Shown in pieces: positions 44,501 through 52,589 of a DNA stretch of 64,000 nucleotides. Origin of the DNA: Bauldia litoralis (GTDB lineage Bacteria > Pseudomonadota > Alphaproteobacteria > Rhizobiales > Kaistiaceae); the NCBI RefSeq assembly GCF_900104485.1, contig NZ_FMXQ01000004.1:124001-188000 (forward strand). The letters are read 5' to 3'. The stretch's first letter is position 1. Each line of letters starts with the position of its first letter. Made by a program: the position numbers and the translations under genes. The notes beneath the pieces were generated by a model. It searched no databases. It was not told where the DNA came from and saw nothing but the letters and a program-made list of their open reading frames with translations.

Positions 44501-45334
44501 CACGCTCTTGGCGCCCTTGTAGCGGGCCTCGGTATAGAAATGGGCGTCCGGAGTCCGGGTCTGCGGGACGTTTGACCCCCACAGGATCAGGAAGCTTGAA
44601 TTGTACCAGTCGGCCGATTCCGGAACGTCGGTCTGCTCGCCCCAGGTCTGGGGGGAGGCCGGCGGCAGGTCGCAATACCAGTCGTAGAACGACATGCAGA
44701 CGCCGCCGAGCAGCGACAGGTAGCGGGAGCCCGCCGCATAGCTGACCATCGACATCGCCGGGATCGGAGAGAAGCCGAAGACCCGGTCGGGCCCATGGGT
44801 CTTGACCGTGTAGGCGTTCGACGCGGCGATGATCTCGTTGACCTCGTCCCAGTCGGCGCGGACGAAGCCGCCAAGCCCGCGCTTCTCGACATAGGAGGCG
44901 CGCTTCGCCGGGGTCTCGACGATCGACTTCCACGCCGCCACCGGCGTCATCGACACCCGCGCCTCGCGCCAAAGCCGGAGCAGGCGGGAACGAACCAGCG
45001 GATACTTCACCCGGTTGGCGGAGTAGAGATACCAGCTGTAGCTGGCGCCCCGGGCGCAGCCGCGCGGCTCGTGGTTGGGCAGGTCCGGGCGGGTGCGCGG
45101 GTAGTCCGTCTGCTGGGTTTCCCAGGTGACGATGCCGCCCTTGACGTAGATCTTCCACGAGCATGACCCGGTGCAGTTCACGCCATGGGTCGAGCGGACG
45201 ATCTTGTCGTGCTGCCAGCGCTTGCGGTAGCCGTCCTCCCAGCGACGGTCTTCGTGGGTGACGATGCCGTGGCCGTCGGCGAAATCTTCGGTGACCCGGT
45301 TGAAAAAGGTCAGGCGGTCGAGAAAGTGGCTCAT
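41597..45334 (-). CDS. narG: Respiratory nitrate reductase alpha subunit (molybdopterin catalytic subunit)
   Basis: A 1245-residue Mo-bisMGD enzyme that reduces nitrate to nitrite on the cytosolic face. The start at 45334 (RBS GAGGAG) gives the usual NarG N-terminus MSHFLDRLTFF; an earlier in-frame codon adds only a low-complexity tail. The FS0 cluster ligands are in STHGVNCTGSCSWKIYVKGG and RGCARGASYSWYLY (one His, three Cys). The Mo-ligand Asp region is PESADWYNSS. C-terminal blocks HSTYTDNLLMLTLSRGGP and NDWIEAFNSNGALVARAVVS are typical. It is the second gene of the operon. Confidence 0.98.
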   Translation of the reverse strand: MSHFLDRLTFFNRVTEDFADGHGIVTHEDRRWEDGYRKRWQHDKIVRSTHGVNCTGSCSWKIYVKGGIVTWETQQTDYPRTRPDLPNHEPRGCARGASYSWYLYSANRVKYPLVRSRLLRLWREARVSMTPVAAWKSIVETPAKRASYVEKRGLGGFVRADWDEVNEIIAASNAYTVKTHGPDRVFGFSPIPAMSMVSYAAGSRYLSLLGGVCMSFYDWYCDLPPASPQTWGEQTDVPESADWYNSSFLILWGSNVPQTRTPDAHFYTEARYKGAKSVVICPDYSEASKFADLWMSPKQGTDAALGMAMGHVILREFHVDRQVPYFQDYARQYTDMPMLVRLVKQGEHYVPERFLRASDLADCKETNNPEWKTLAIDETTDTIVVPQGSVGFRWGEKGKWNLEEKAGDGSDTKLRLSLADVQDDALPAGFPYFGNREHDHFLGTDHPDVLLRNVPVKRLQLAEGEAVVASVFDLFLANYGVDRSLGGEHLAADYDEVAPYTPAWAETISGVPRDQIITTAREFARNAEKTNGRSMVILGAGLNHWYHMDMNYRGIINMLVMCGCVGQSGGGWSHYVGQEKLRPQTGWLPLAFGLDWGRPPRQMNSTSAFYAHSDQWRYETLDVSEILSPTAPSGPWEGALIDYNVRAERMGWLPSAPQLETNPLEVSKQAAAAGMEAKDFVAKGLKSGDLKLSCDDPDNPKNWPRNMFIWRSNLLGASGKGHEYFLKHLLGTSHGVMGKNLGEDGKTKPSEVVWHEEAPEGKLDLLVTLDFRMSTTCMYSDIVLPTATWYEKNDLNTSDMHPFIHPLTSAVEPAWGSRSDWDIYKGIAEAFSRVSAEVLGVEKDVVLTPIMHDTAGEIAQPFDVKDWKTGEIDPIPGKTMPAVTVVERDYPNLYKRFTSLGPLMQKLGNGGKGMSWNTEHEVDFLKSLNGEVLDEGVSKGLARIETDIDACEVILSLAPETNGEVAVKAWASLGGFTGREHTHLAIHKEDEKIRFRDIVAQPRKIISSPIWSGLESEKVCYNAGYTNVHELIPWRTLTGRQQLYQDHLWMRAFGEGFCVYRPPIDTKSVNPVIDRKPNGNAPIVLNFITPHQKWGIHSTYTDNLLMLTLSRGGPCVWINETDAKSVGIVDNDWIEAFNSNGALVARAVVSQRVKAGMCMMYHAQEKIVNVPGSEQTGMRGGIHNSVTRTVLKPTHMIGGYAQQSWGFNYYGTVGSNRDEFVIVRKMAKVDWLDKPSADQPAPVEA

Positions 45335-45344
45335 CGGGGTCTCC

Positions 45345-48074
45345 TCAGGCCGCTGCTTTGATGCTGGTGGGTGTGGCGCCGCCGCCGCCGTGCTCGACGT
45401 CATGCAGCAGACCGCCGCGCCGGGTGTAGAACCACCAGGTCGCCAGCACGCAGGTGACGTAGAAGATCATGAAGCCCCACAGCGCCATCTCGGGACCGCC
45501 GGTCGACGCGATCGACGAGCCGTAGGCCTTGGGAATGAAGAAGGCGCCGTAGGCGGCGACCGCCGAGGTGAAGCCGATGATCGCCGCCGACTCCTTGTCG
45601 CCCTGGCGAACTTGGTCCTGTGCCGGCGCGCTCGGCATCAGGCGGACGGTTTCCTTGCGCATGATTGCCGGGATCATCTGGAAGGTCGACGCGTTGCCGA
45701 CGCCCGTCGCGAAGAACAGGATCATGAACATCGCGAAGAAGCCCCAGAAGGCGCCCGGCTGGTCCTTGATGCCGAGGAAGTAGAGGACGCCGGCCACGGC
45801 CGCGATCATCAGGATGAAGACCCACAGCGTCACCCGGCCACCACCCCAGCGGTCGGAAATCCAGCCGGTCGCCGCCCGCGACAGCGCGCCGACCAGCGGT
45901 CCGAGGAAGACGAATTTCAGTGAATCGACGTCCGGGAACTGGGTCTTGGCGAGCAGCGGGAAGCCTGCCGAGTAGCCGATGAAGGAGCCGAAGGTGCCGG
46001 TATAGAGCCAGCACATGATCCAGTTGTGCTTGCGCTGGAAGATCACCGCCTGCTCGGCAAAGGAAGCCTTGACCGAGGCGATGTCGTTCATCCCGAGCCA
46101 GGCGGCGATGGTCGACAGGATCAGGAACGGCACCCAGACGAAGCCGGCATTCTGGACCCAGAGCATCGAGCCGTCCGACAGCGTCTGCCCCTCGCCACCG
46201 ACCACGCCGAAGACGCCGCCGGTGATCACCAGCGGGACGACGAACTGGACGACGCTGACGCCGGTATTGCCAAGGCCGGCATTCAGCGCCAGCGCGTTGC
46301 CCTTCTCGCGCTTCGGAAAGAAGAAGGAGATGTTGGCCATCGACGAGGCGAAGTTGCCGCCGCCGAGTCCGCAAAGCAGCGCCAGCACCAGGAAGATCAG
46401 GTAGGGCGTTTCCGGATTCTGCACGGCGTAGCCGATGCCGAAGGCCGGGACCAGAAGCGAAGCGGTGGTCACGGTCGTCCACAGCCGGCCGCCGAAGATC
46501 GGCACCATGAAGGAATAGAAGATGCGCAGCGTCGCCCCGGACAGGCCCGGCAGCGCCGCCAGCCAGAAAAGCTGGTCGGTCGAGTAGGTGAAGCCGATCG
46601 CCGGAAGCTTGGCGACGACGACGCTCCACACCATCCAGACGGCGAAGGCGAGCAGCAGCGCCGGGATCGAGATCCACAGGTTGCGGCGGGCGGTCCGCCG
46701 GCCCTTCTCCTGCCAGAAGGCATCGTCCTCCGGGCGCCAGTCGTCGATCAGCGCGCTGCTCGCGTGATGCTCCTCAGGCTTGTGGACATGCTCCAGCTCG
46801 GCCAGCGGCGGCAGCTTGGCCAGCGCCTCGCCGGCGACCCGCTGCTCCATCGAGCGGATGGCGAAATGCATCCAGGCCAGCGACACGGCGACCACCAGGA
46901 AAAGCAGCATGAAGCAGCTCGTCCAGATGTTGGTGAGATCGGCCATGACGCCGAAGGCGATCGGCATGACGAAGCCGCCCAGACCGCCGATCATGCCGAC
47001 CAGCCCGCCGACCGAGCCGACATTGCCGGGGTAGTAGACCGGGATGTGCTTGTAGACCGCCGCCTTGCCCAGCGACATGAAGAAGCCGAGGACGAAGATG
47101 GTGATGACGAAGGGGATCAGGTCCATCTGCGTCGAGAAGGCGATCGGCCCGTCGATGCCGTGGATGACGTAATCGGTCTGCGGATAGGACAGCATGAACA
47201 GGCAGATCAGCGAGACGAAGAACGTCCAGTACATGATCGTCCGGGCGCCGTAGCGGTCGGACAGATGCCCGCCATAAGCGCGGAACAGGCTGGCCGGGAT
47301 TGAGTAGAGCGCGGCAAGCATGCCGGCCGATTCAATACCGAGGCCGTAGACGTCGATGAGATAGTGCGGGAGCCACAGCGCCAGCGCGACGAAGCCGCCG
47401 AAGACGAAGAAGTAGTAGAGCGCGAAGCGCCAGACCTGCTGATGGCGGAGCGGCTCGAGCTGCATCAACGCCGAGCGCGCCTTCTCGCCGCGGGCACGCC
47501 GCGCCACCAGCTCGGGGTCGTCCTGGCTGGTGAAGAAGAAGACGATGGCAGTGACGGCCAGGACCGAGGCCCAGACGACCGCGACCATCTGCCATCCGAA
47601 GGCGACCAGCACGAAAGGGGCGAAGAACTTGGTCACCGCCGCGCCGACATTGCCGACACCGAAGATGCCGAGCGCGGTGCCCTGCTTCTCGGGCGGATAC
47701 CACTTCGAGACATAGGCGATGCCGACCGCAAACGAACCGCCGGCAAGCCCGACGCCGAGGGCGGCAAGCAGCATCAGCGGATAGGTCGACGCGAAGGAGA
47801 GGAGGTAGGTGGCAGCCGCGGCCGCCAGCATGGTCAGGGTGAAGACGACCCGGCCGCCATACTGATCGGCCCAGATGCCAAGGAAGATGCGGGAGAGGGA
47901 CCCGGTCAGGATCGGCAGGCCGACGAGAAGCCCGAACTGCGTCTCGCTCAGCCCGAGGTCCTGCTTGATCCGCACGCCGATGATCGCGAAGATCGTCCAG
48001 ACCGCGAAGCAGACGGTGAAAGCGACCGTCGAGAGTCCAAGTGCGCGCTTTTGTCCGCTCTCCGTCGCTGGCAT
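45345..48074 (-). CDS. narK: Fused nitrate/nitrite transporter NarK1-NarK2
   Basis: A 909-residue inner-membrane protein made of two MFS carriers: residues about 1-430 (NarK1, proton-nitrate symport type) and about 485-890 (NarK2, nitrate/nitrite exchange type), joined by a hydrophilic linker (LPPLAELEHVHKPEEHHASS and DDWRPEDDAFWQEKGRRTAR). Each half has its own nitrate signature (GVGNVGAAVTKFFAPFVL and GLGNTGVSVVQFVVPLVI). The start at 48074 follows AAGGGGGG. This fused form is known from denitrifying Paracoccus. Transcription should start at the FNR-type promoter upstream and continue into narGHJI, which starts 11 bases after its stop. Confidence 0.95.
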   Translation of the reverse strand: MPATESGQKRALGLSTVAFTVCFAVWTIFAIIGVRIKQDLGLSETQFGLLVGLPILTGSLSRIFLGIWADQYGGRVVFTLTMLAAAAATYLLSFASTYPLMLLAALGVGLAGGSFAVGIAYVSKWYPPEKQGTALGIFGVGNVGAAVTKFFAPFVLVAFGWQMVAVVWASVLAVTAIVFFFTSQDDPELVARRARGEKARSALMQLEPLRHQQVWRFALYYFFVFGGFVALALWLPHYLIDVYGLGIESAGMLAALYSIPASLFRAYGGHLSDRYGARTIMYWTFFVSLICLFMLSYPQTDYVIHGIDGPIAFSTQMDLIPFVITIFVLGFFMSLGKAAVYKHIPVYYPGNVGSVGGLVGMIGGLGGFVMPIAFGVMADLTNIWTSCFMLLFLVVAVSLAWMHFAIRSMEQRVAGEALAKLPPLAELEHVHKPEEHHASSALIDDWRPEDDAFWQEKGRRTARRNLWISIPALLLAFAVWMVWSVVVAKLPAIGFTYSTDQLFWLAALPGLSGATLRIFYSFMVPIFGGRLWTTVTTASLLVPAFGIGYAVQNPETPYLIFLVLALLCGLGGGNFASSMANISFFFPKREKGNALALNAGLGNTGVSVVQFVVPLVITGGVFGVVGGEGQTLSDGSMLWVQNAGFVWVPFLILSTIAAWLGMNDIASVKASFAEQAVIFQRKHNWIMCWLYTGTFGSFIGYSAGFPLLAKTQFPDVDSLKFVFLGPLVGALSRAATGWISDRWGGGRVTLWVFILMIAAVAGVLYFLGIKDQPGAFWGFFAMFMILFFATGVGNASTFQMIPAIMRKETVRLMPSAPAQDQVRQGDKESAAIIGFTSAVAAYGAFFIPKAYGSSIASTGGPEMALWGFMIFYVTCVLATWWFYTRRGGLLHDVEHGGGGATPTSIKAAA

Positions 48075-48145
48075 GTTGCCCCCCTTATCCTGATCCAAGG
48101 ATTCAACGTCGGGGCAAGCGATTGCACACACACGGGCGATGGTTA

Positions 48146-48159
48146 TTGACGTGAATCAA
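48146..48159 (-). promoter_or_regulatory. FNR/NarR-type box upstream of narK
   Basis: TTGACGTGAATCAA matches TTGAT-N4-ATCAA at nine of ten fixed positions. Its centre is about 79 bases from the narK ATG; a TGCAAT hexamer lies at 48121-48126 on the minus strand, about 29 bases from the box centre, as expected for a class II activated promoter. Confidence 0.7.
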
Positions 48160-48258
48160 GACGAACTCGTAAGGCGTCTGGATTATTCTTATTTTGACTG
48201 ACGTTATGAAAGTAAATTACATTTTTCTCGTTGGTTTAGACATTTTTCTGCTTATCGA

Positions 48259-48272
48259 TTGATATTTATCAA
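48259..48272. promoter_or_regulatory. Perfect FNR-type box TTGAT-N4-ATCAA upstream of narR
   Basis: TTGATATTTATCAA is a full match. Its centre is only about 40 bases before the narR ATG at 48306, so it may serve as an autorepression site, or as a -41.5 activator site if the transcript is nearly leaderless. It lies 114 bases from the other box. Confidence 0.7.
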
Positions 48273-48305
48273 AAATGTTTGTGGCCCGCCGTGGGAAAGG
48301 CATTC

Positions 48306-49004
48306 ATGCGCCAGACAGACATCGAGCAGGTTCGATCCATTCATCTGTTCAGGGACATGGCCGAGTCGCATTTCGCCGATCTCACCATGGCCGCCTATCT
48401 TCAGCGGTTCCCGGCCCAGATGGCGCTGATCGAGGAAAACGAGAAGCCCGACTTCCTGCATGTCGTCTTCGAAGGCGGAGTCGAGCTCTATGCGCGACAC
48501 GGCCGACGCGAGACGACGCTCGCGGTGTGCCGGCCGTTCACGACGTTCATTCTTGCCGCGGTGGTGCAGGACCGACCCTATCTCGCGTCCGGCCGGACGA
48601 TCGAGCCGTCGAAGATCCTGATGCTGCCGGCCGAGGCTGTGCGGTTGGCCTTCGACCGGGACGGGGCCTTCGCCCGCGCCATTGTCCGCGAACTTTCGGC
48701 CTCTTTCCGTGGCGTGATGAAGGAACTGAAGAGCCACAAGCTGCGGGCCAGCGCCGAAAGGCTGGCAAACTGGATCCTGGCGGAAGACCACGCAAACGGC
48801 GGCGACGGCAGCTTCAAGCTCCCCTACGACAAGCGGACGCTGGCGGCGCGGCTGGGCATGACGCCGGAAAACCTGTCGCGTAATCTCGCGCAACTCGCCG
48901 CCTGTGGCGTCACCATCAACAACCGCGATGTCACGATCGTCGATGCCGGCGCGCTGACCGCCTTCGCTGACCCGACGCCGTCGATCGACGACCCCGACTA
49001 CTGA
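48306..49004 (+). CDS. narR: Crp/Fnr family regulator, NarR/Dnr-like
   Basis: A 232-residue regulator from the ATG at 48306 (GGGAAAGG upstream). The N-terminal sensor barrel (about 10-125) lacks the Cys cluster of oxygen-sensing FNR, placing it with NarR/Dnr/NnrR proteins that respond to nitrate, nitrite or NO. The HTH is RTLAARLGMTPENLSRNLAQ with E188-xx-S191-R192, the FNR recognition triad for TTGAT half-sites, both of which occur upstream. Divergent orientation from narK matches the narR-narK layout of Paracoccus. NarR is favoured by location; Dnr type is not excluded. Confidence 0.75.
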   Translation: MRQTDIEQVRSIHLFRDMAESHFADLTMAAYLQRFPAQMALIEENEKPDFLHVVFEGGVELYARHGRRETTLAVCRPFTTFILAAVVQDRPYLASGRTIEPSKILMLPAEAVRLAFDRDGAFARAIVRELSASFRGVMKELKSHKLRASAERLANWILAEDHANGGDGSFKLPYDKRTLAARLGMTPENLSRNLAQLAACGVTINNRDVTIVDAGALTAFADPTPSIDDPDY

Positions 49005-49031
49005 CGCGCCCGGATAGCCGACCGTCGGCGC

Positions 49032-49370
49032 TCAGTCCCCCTCGCCGGGCTCCGGCGAGAAGTATCGTTCCAGCTTTTCCGGCACGCCGTCGAATTCGTC
49101 GGCGTCGGCCGGCGGATCGCGGCGGTTGGTGATGTTGGGCCAGACCGCCGCAAACTCGGCGTTGAGCTTCAACCAGCTCTCGAGGCCAGGGGCCGTGTCC
49201 GGCAGGATCGCTTCCGCTGGACATTCCGGTTCGCAGACGCCGCAGTCGATACACTCGTCGGGATGGATGACGAGCATGTTCTCGCCCTCATAGAAGCAGT
49301 CGACCGGGCAGACCTCGACGCAGTCCATGTACTTGCACTTGATGCAATTGTCGGTGACGACGAAGGTCAT
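49032..49370 (-). CDS. fdxA: 7Fe-type ferredoxin FdxA
   Basis: A 112-residue ferredoxin starting [20 protein letters not shown] and continuing [20 protein letters not shown] and [14 protein letters not shown], with the Cys pattern for one 3Fe-4S and one 4Fe-4S cluster, followed by the usual C-terminal [22 protein letters not shown]. FdxA proteins donate electrons in many pathways. Its start overlaps the haemoglobin gene by four bases, so it is probably part of an NsrR-controlled unit and might reduce the haemoglobin. That role is inferred. Confidence 0.95.
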   Translation of the reverse strand: MTFVVTDNCIKCKYMDCVEVCPVDCFYEGENMLVIHPDECIDCGVCEPECPAEAILPDTAPGLESWLKLNAEFAAVWPNITNRRDPPADADEFDGVPEKLERYFSPEPGEGD

Positions 49371-49810
49371 GACGCCCTCGGTGGCCAGACCCGGTCAGGT
49401 CGATAGAACAGGCCGAGCTTGAAGCTCTCGGCAATGCGCGTCGCCTTGTCGACAAAGGCGGCGGCCAGATCGCGGGTGAAGAGCTCGTCGCAGGTTCCGG
49501 CGAAAAGGACGAGCCAGCGATCGAACAGGTGGGGCTCCATGCCTTCAATGCGCCGATGAACCGCCAGCGGGTTGCCCTTGTAGCGACCACTGGCCAGCGT
49601 CAGCGACGACCAAAAGTCGCGCATGGTCGCCAGGTGCGGCCCCCAGTCGCCGGGGATGGCGCGGGCGAAGATCGGCCCGAGCTCGGGGTCGGAGCGAATC
49701 CGGGCATAGAACAGATCGACAAGATCGCGAATCCCGTCCTCGGTCACCGCGTCCCGCAGCGCCGGCCTCGTCGCCGTGGCATCGACTGGCGTCTGGTCGC
49801 GTATGGTCAT
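49367..49810 (-). CDS. Group III truncated haemoglobin
   Basis: A 147-residue globin. Features of group [63 protein letters not shown] and [17 protein letters not shown], with the proximal His in the PHLFDRW or AVHRRI region and Trp in the FDRWL helix. Such proteins often protect against NO or carry oxygen in microaerobic growth. The divergent nsrR gene and the nar operon next to it favour NO protection. The start at 49810 is 106 bases from nsrR. Confidence 0.88.
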   Translation of the reverse strand: MTIRDQTPVDATATRPALRDAVTEDGIRDLVDLFYARIRSDPELGPIFARAIPGDWGPHLATMRDFWSSLTLASGRYKGNPLAVHRRIEGMEPHLFDRWLVLFAGTCDELFTRDLAAAFVDKATRIAESFKLGLFYRPDRVWPPRAS

Positions 49811-49826
49811 CGCCCGCCTCCTTCAT

Positions 49827-49885
49827 AACCAGTATTTTCGATACATCTAATCGGCGACTTGCGGCAAAGCAATATTGCAAATATT
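49827..49885. promoter_or_regulatory. Candidate NsrR operator and adjacent palindrome in the trHb-nsrR intergenic region
   Basis: On the minus strand, TTAGATGTATC and AAATACTGGTT (49827-49850) resemble the two halves of the NsrR consensus AAGATGYATTT-AAATRCATCTT, the first closely and the second partly. A separate perfect palindrome, AATATT-GCA-AATATT, lies at 49871-49885 between it and the nsrR start. Both would be placed to control the divergent pair. The assignment to NsrR is tentative. Confidence 0.4.
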
Positions 49886-49915
49886 TCTTTGATGTCGATC
49901 CCGAGGGAGACTCCC

Positions 49916-50359
49916 GTGCGGCTGACCATCTACACCGACTACGCGCTGCGCCTCCTGATGTATCTCGCGGTCAACGACGACGGGGAGAAGGGCCTGGCGA
50001 CGATCGGCGACGTCGCGGCCAGCTACGGGATCTCGCGGAACCACCTGATGAAGGTCGCCTATCAGCTCGGTGCCGCCGGCTATATCGAGACGGTGCGCGG
50101 ACGCGGCGGCGGCCTGCGGCTGGCCATGGCGGCAAGCGAGATACGGCTCGGCGACGTTGTTCGCGAGACGGAGCCGGACATGGCCCTGGTGCCCTGTTTC
50201 AACCCCGTCGACGCGCCCTGCGCGATCCGCTCCTGCTGTGTCCTGCGGAAGGCGCTGCAGAATGCCGGGGATGCCTTTCTTGCCGCGCTCGACGGCTACT
50301 CGCTCGGCGACCTCGCCAGACCGAGGACCCCGTTGCGCAAGCTCCTTGCGATCGCCTGA
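49916..50359 (+). CDS. nsrR: Rrf2-family nitric-oxide-sensing repressor NsrR
   Basis: A 147-residue Rrf2 regulator. The GTG at 49916 (RBS GAGGGAGA) is chosen because it gives the canonical RLTIYTDYALRLLMYLAVN start; a longer frame starts at 49859. The Fe-S ligands C94, C102 and C107 (or 108) lie in VPCFNPVDAPCAIRSCC, and D8 in YTDY is the fourth-ligand position known for NsrR. The winged helix is at about 25-70 (IGDVAASYGISRNHLMKVAYQ). NsrR loses its cluster on NO contact and derepresses defence genes, here most likely the divergent haemoglobin and fdxA. Confidence 0.9.
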   Translation: MRLTIYTDYALRLLMYLAVNDDGEKGLATIGDVAASYGISRNHLMKVAYQLGAAGYIETVRGRGGGLRLAMAASEIRLGDVVRETEPDMALVPCFNPVDAPCAIRSCCVLRKALQNAGDAFLAALDGYSLGDLARPRTPLRKLLAIA

Positions 50360-50404
50360 GCGCAGGTGACGTCTGGGCGCGTTGCTCGCGTTTTCCGAGC
50401 AGGA

Positions 50405-51403
50405 TCAGTCCGCGGTCTGGCGCACCAGCACCAGTCGGCCGTCCTCGAGGCCCATGACGAAGACCGGGCCATCATCGTCGAGAACGCCGATGTCGGTAAC
50501 GATCGCGCCATCCAGCGGCACATCCACGATGACCCGGAGGCTGCCGCCGGCTGCCGTCACGATCTTCAGTGAGCGCCTGTCCTCGCCGGGCAGAACGAGA
50601 TCGTGGATGCGGTCGGAATTCACTGTCGTACTCGCGGACAGGCTCGCTTCGCGCGAGCCGAAGACGTGGTTGGAGAAGCCCTTCAGCGGCCGGCCAACGG
50701 GACGGAGCTGTCGCCTGTCGAAGGACAGCAACTCGAGCACGCCGCCGATATGAGGCGTCTTGACGAGGGCGATGTCTGGCCGGCCGTTGCCGGAATAGTC
50801 GGCGATCCCGGCGATGCTCAGCCAACGGTTGGGCCGTCCGATGGGCGCGGTCGCGGCGGACTCGTACAACGTGCCGGCGGCAAGCCGATAGACCACGATC
50901 TGCGCGCCAGCCCTGACCGACGAACGGATCACCAGCACGTCGTTCTGGCCATCGCCGTCGAAGTCCGCGATCCGTGGCGCGAGGTCCTCGAACACGCTGT
51001 CCGCGGGTAACCGCAAGGTCGTGTTGCGCCCTTGCACGTCCTCGACGACCAGCGCCCCGGCATTTTCCGGCCGGCCGAAGACGCCGTGCGGATAGCGGTC
51101 GGTCGGTTCGGCGTACCAGGCGCGGCGTGCCCCACCGCCATCGTCGGCGGTTGCCACGGTCCAGCCCGGCAGGCCATCGGGGGCCGGCTCTGGCTCGAAG
51201 GGTTCGCCCGCGTTCGCGCAGACGCCCGCATCGCAGACCACCAGACGCTGCCATTCGCCGTTTCGCACAAAGACCTCGTCGCCGTCCTGGCGGAGTTCGA
51301 CGACTGGCCCGACCAGGTCGACCACTTGCTCGACCCACGCGGCACCGGCGGCGGCGGGCAGGAGCATGATGGCGAGCGAAAGGGAGAGGACTGGCGTCAA
51401 CAT
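50405..51403 (-). CDS. Exported FG-GAP/VCBS-type repeat protein, hypothetical
   Basis: A 332-residue protein from the ATG at 51403, which gives a signal peptide (LTPVLSLSLAIMLLPAAAGA); a TTG 12 codons upstream is less likely. The mature protein has beta-propeller-like repeats, including the calcium-binding motif ADFDGDGQNDVLVI and related SGNGRPDIALVKT and GVLDDDGPVFVMGL. It should be periplasmic or outer-surface. FG-GAP proteins have many roles and I do not assign one. It is convergent with nsrR and divergent from the GntR gene. Confidence 0.75.
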   Translation of the reverse strand: MLTPVLSLSLAIMLLPAAAGAAWVEQVVDLVGPVVELRQDGDEVFVRNGEWQRLVVCDAGVCANAGEPFEPEPAPDGLPGWTVATADDGGGARRAWYAEPTDRYPHGVFGRPENAGALVVEDVQGRNTTLRLPADSVFEDLAPRIADFDGDGQNDVLVIRSSVRAGAQIVVYRLAAGTLYESAATAPIGRPNRWLSIAGIADYSGNGRPDIALVKTPHIGGVLELLSFDRRQLRPVGRPLKGFSNHVFGSREASLSASTTVNSDRIHDLVLPGEDRRSLKIVTAAGGSLRVIVDVPLDGAIVTDIGVLDDDGPVFVMGLEDGRLVLVRQTAD

Positions 51404-51463
51404 TTGATTCTCAGGGTGTGGGGCTCCGATCCCAGTCAATGACTGGCTGGAGCCGCGAGGTTC

Positions 51464-51492
51464 TTGTTCAGACGATTATACTAGCATAGTAA
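51464..51492 (+). promoter_or_regulatory. Promoter and operator (site A) of the GntR/UTRA gene
   Basis: TTGTTC (51464-51469) and TAGTAA (51487-51492) are 17 bases apart. Between and over the -10 lies TATACTAGCATAGTA (51477-51491), with arms TACTA-GCA-TAGTA. The same 15-mer pattern occurs at two further promoters (sites B and C), so it is the likely operator of the regulator. Confidence 0.65.
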
Positions 51493-51536
51493 GCCGGTAT
51501 CCGCCGTCACCGCGACCGGGCAAGCAATCCTGATCG

Positions 51537-52307
51537 ATGAGCAAGAGAACCGTCAGCCTCGAAAGTCTGCCCGCGCGCCAGTTGTCGCGCTCCAACGGGC
51601 CGCTTTATCGGCAACTCGGCGAAATACTGAGGGCGCCGATCGCCGACGGCAAGTTCCCCGTCGGCGCCAGCCTGCCGAAGGAAGCCGAGATTGCGGAGTG
51701 GTTCGGGATCAGCCTGATCACAGTGCGCCAGGCATTGCGCGAACTCGCTGCCGAGGGATTGATCCGCAAGCGCTCCGCCAAGCCGGCTGTTGTCGCCGCG
51801 CAGGCGCCGCCGATGCGCCATGCCTGGAATCTCAGGAGCTTCGGCGACATCGCCGCGGCGACCGAGAATGCCGAACTGGTCATCAGGAGCTACCGGCGGG
51901 AGAAGTCGCCGGAGGCGGCCGAGATTTTCGGCCTGGCGGCCAGTGAGCGCTGCTACTGCCTCCGCGCGGTGCTGATCGCCCGCGGTCGCGCCGACACCCA
52001 GGTGACCACCTACTTCCCGCCCGAGATCGGCATGCGCCTGACCAAGGGCAATTTCGACGACGTCCTGATCTTCCGTTCGGTGCAGAAGCACCTGGGCCTG
52101 CGACTGGCGGCCGCCGCCATCACGGTCAAGGCCGAAGTCGCCGATGCCGATCTTGCCGCCGATCTCGATTGTTCCGAGGGGGAAGCCGTGTTGACGGTCG
52201 AGATGCTCTATCGCTCGGTCGACCAGCAGCCGATCGAGTTCACGATCGCGCGGCATCGCGCCGACGTTTACACGCTGACCTACGACGCTCCCAACGACAT
52301 CCCCTGA
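51537..52307 (+). CDS. GntR family regulator with UTRA ligand domain
   Basis: A 256-residue regulator. Winged helix about residues 20-88: GPLYRQLGEILRAPIADGKF, GASLPKEAEIAEWFGISLIT and VRQALRELAAEGLIRKRSAK. The UTRA sensor domain is about 100-250 with VTTYFPPEIGMRL, LGLRLAAAAITVKAEVADA and LTVEMLYRSVDQQPIEFTIA. HutC/FarR-type GntR proteins with UTRA bind small sugars or sugar acids. It precedes the sugar ABC operon it probably represses, and shares operators with it and with the convergent ABC unit. The promoter carries site A. Confidence 0.9.
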   Translation: MSKRTVSLESLPARQLSRSNGPLYRQLGEILRAPIADGKFPVGASLPKEAEIAEWFGISLITVRQALRELAAEGLIRKRSAKPAVVAAQAPPMRHAWNLRSFGDIAAATENAELVIRSYRREKSPEAAEIFGLAASERCYCLRAVLIARGRADTQVTTYFPPEIGMRLTKGNFDDVLIFRSVQKHLGLRLAAAAITVKAEVADADLAADLDCSEGEAVLTVEMLYRSVDQQPIEFTIARHRADVYTLTYDAPNDIP

Positions 52308-52379
52308 TCGTCGCGGTTGCCGGCCCGGCCGACATGTCTTTCCGGATGAAACGCCGAAGGGAGGAATCGGCCAGCCAGA

Positions 52380-52418
52380 TTGGCGTGGACGATCTCCAAA
52401 AATTATAATAGCATTATA
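52380..52418 (+). promoter_or_regulatory. Promoter and operator (site B) of the sugar ABC operon
   Basis: TTGGCG (52380-52385), 18 bases, then TATAAT (52404-52409). The operator TATAATAGCATTATA (52404-52418) has perfect 6-bp arms TATAAT/ATTATA around AGC and covers the -10. A second small palindrome, CCCGGG at 52433-52438 and 52447-52452, follows in the leader. Confidence 0.75.
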
Positions 52419-52589
52419 CCATCGTTACGAAGCCCGGGGAGAGGAACCCGGGTTGGACAGCCGGTATCGACGCGGGCTCCTGCCGGAGCAAGGGCGCGAT
52501 CGGCAGGTCCAGGGGAGGGCGCCGAACAAATCGACGGCGTCGAGGAAACCAGAAACAGGCCGGAGTGCCTGCAACAGGGAGGAAAGCTG

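Noticed and set aside
49889-49902. TTGATGTCGATCCC as an FNR box upstream of nsrR
   Set aside because: The second half-site is broken (ATCCC for ATCAA), and it lies only 14 bases before the nsrR start codon.
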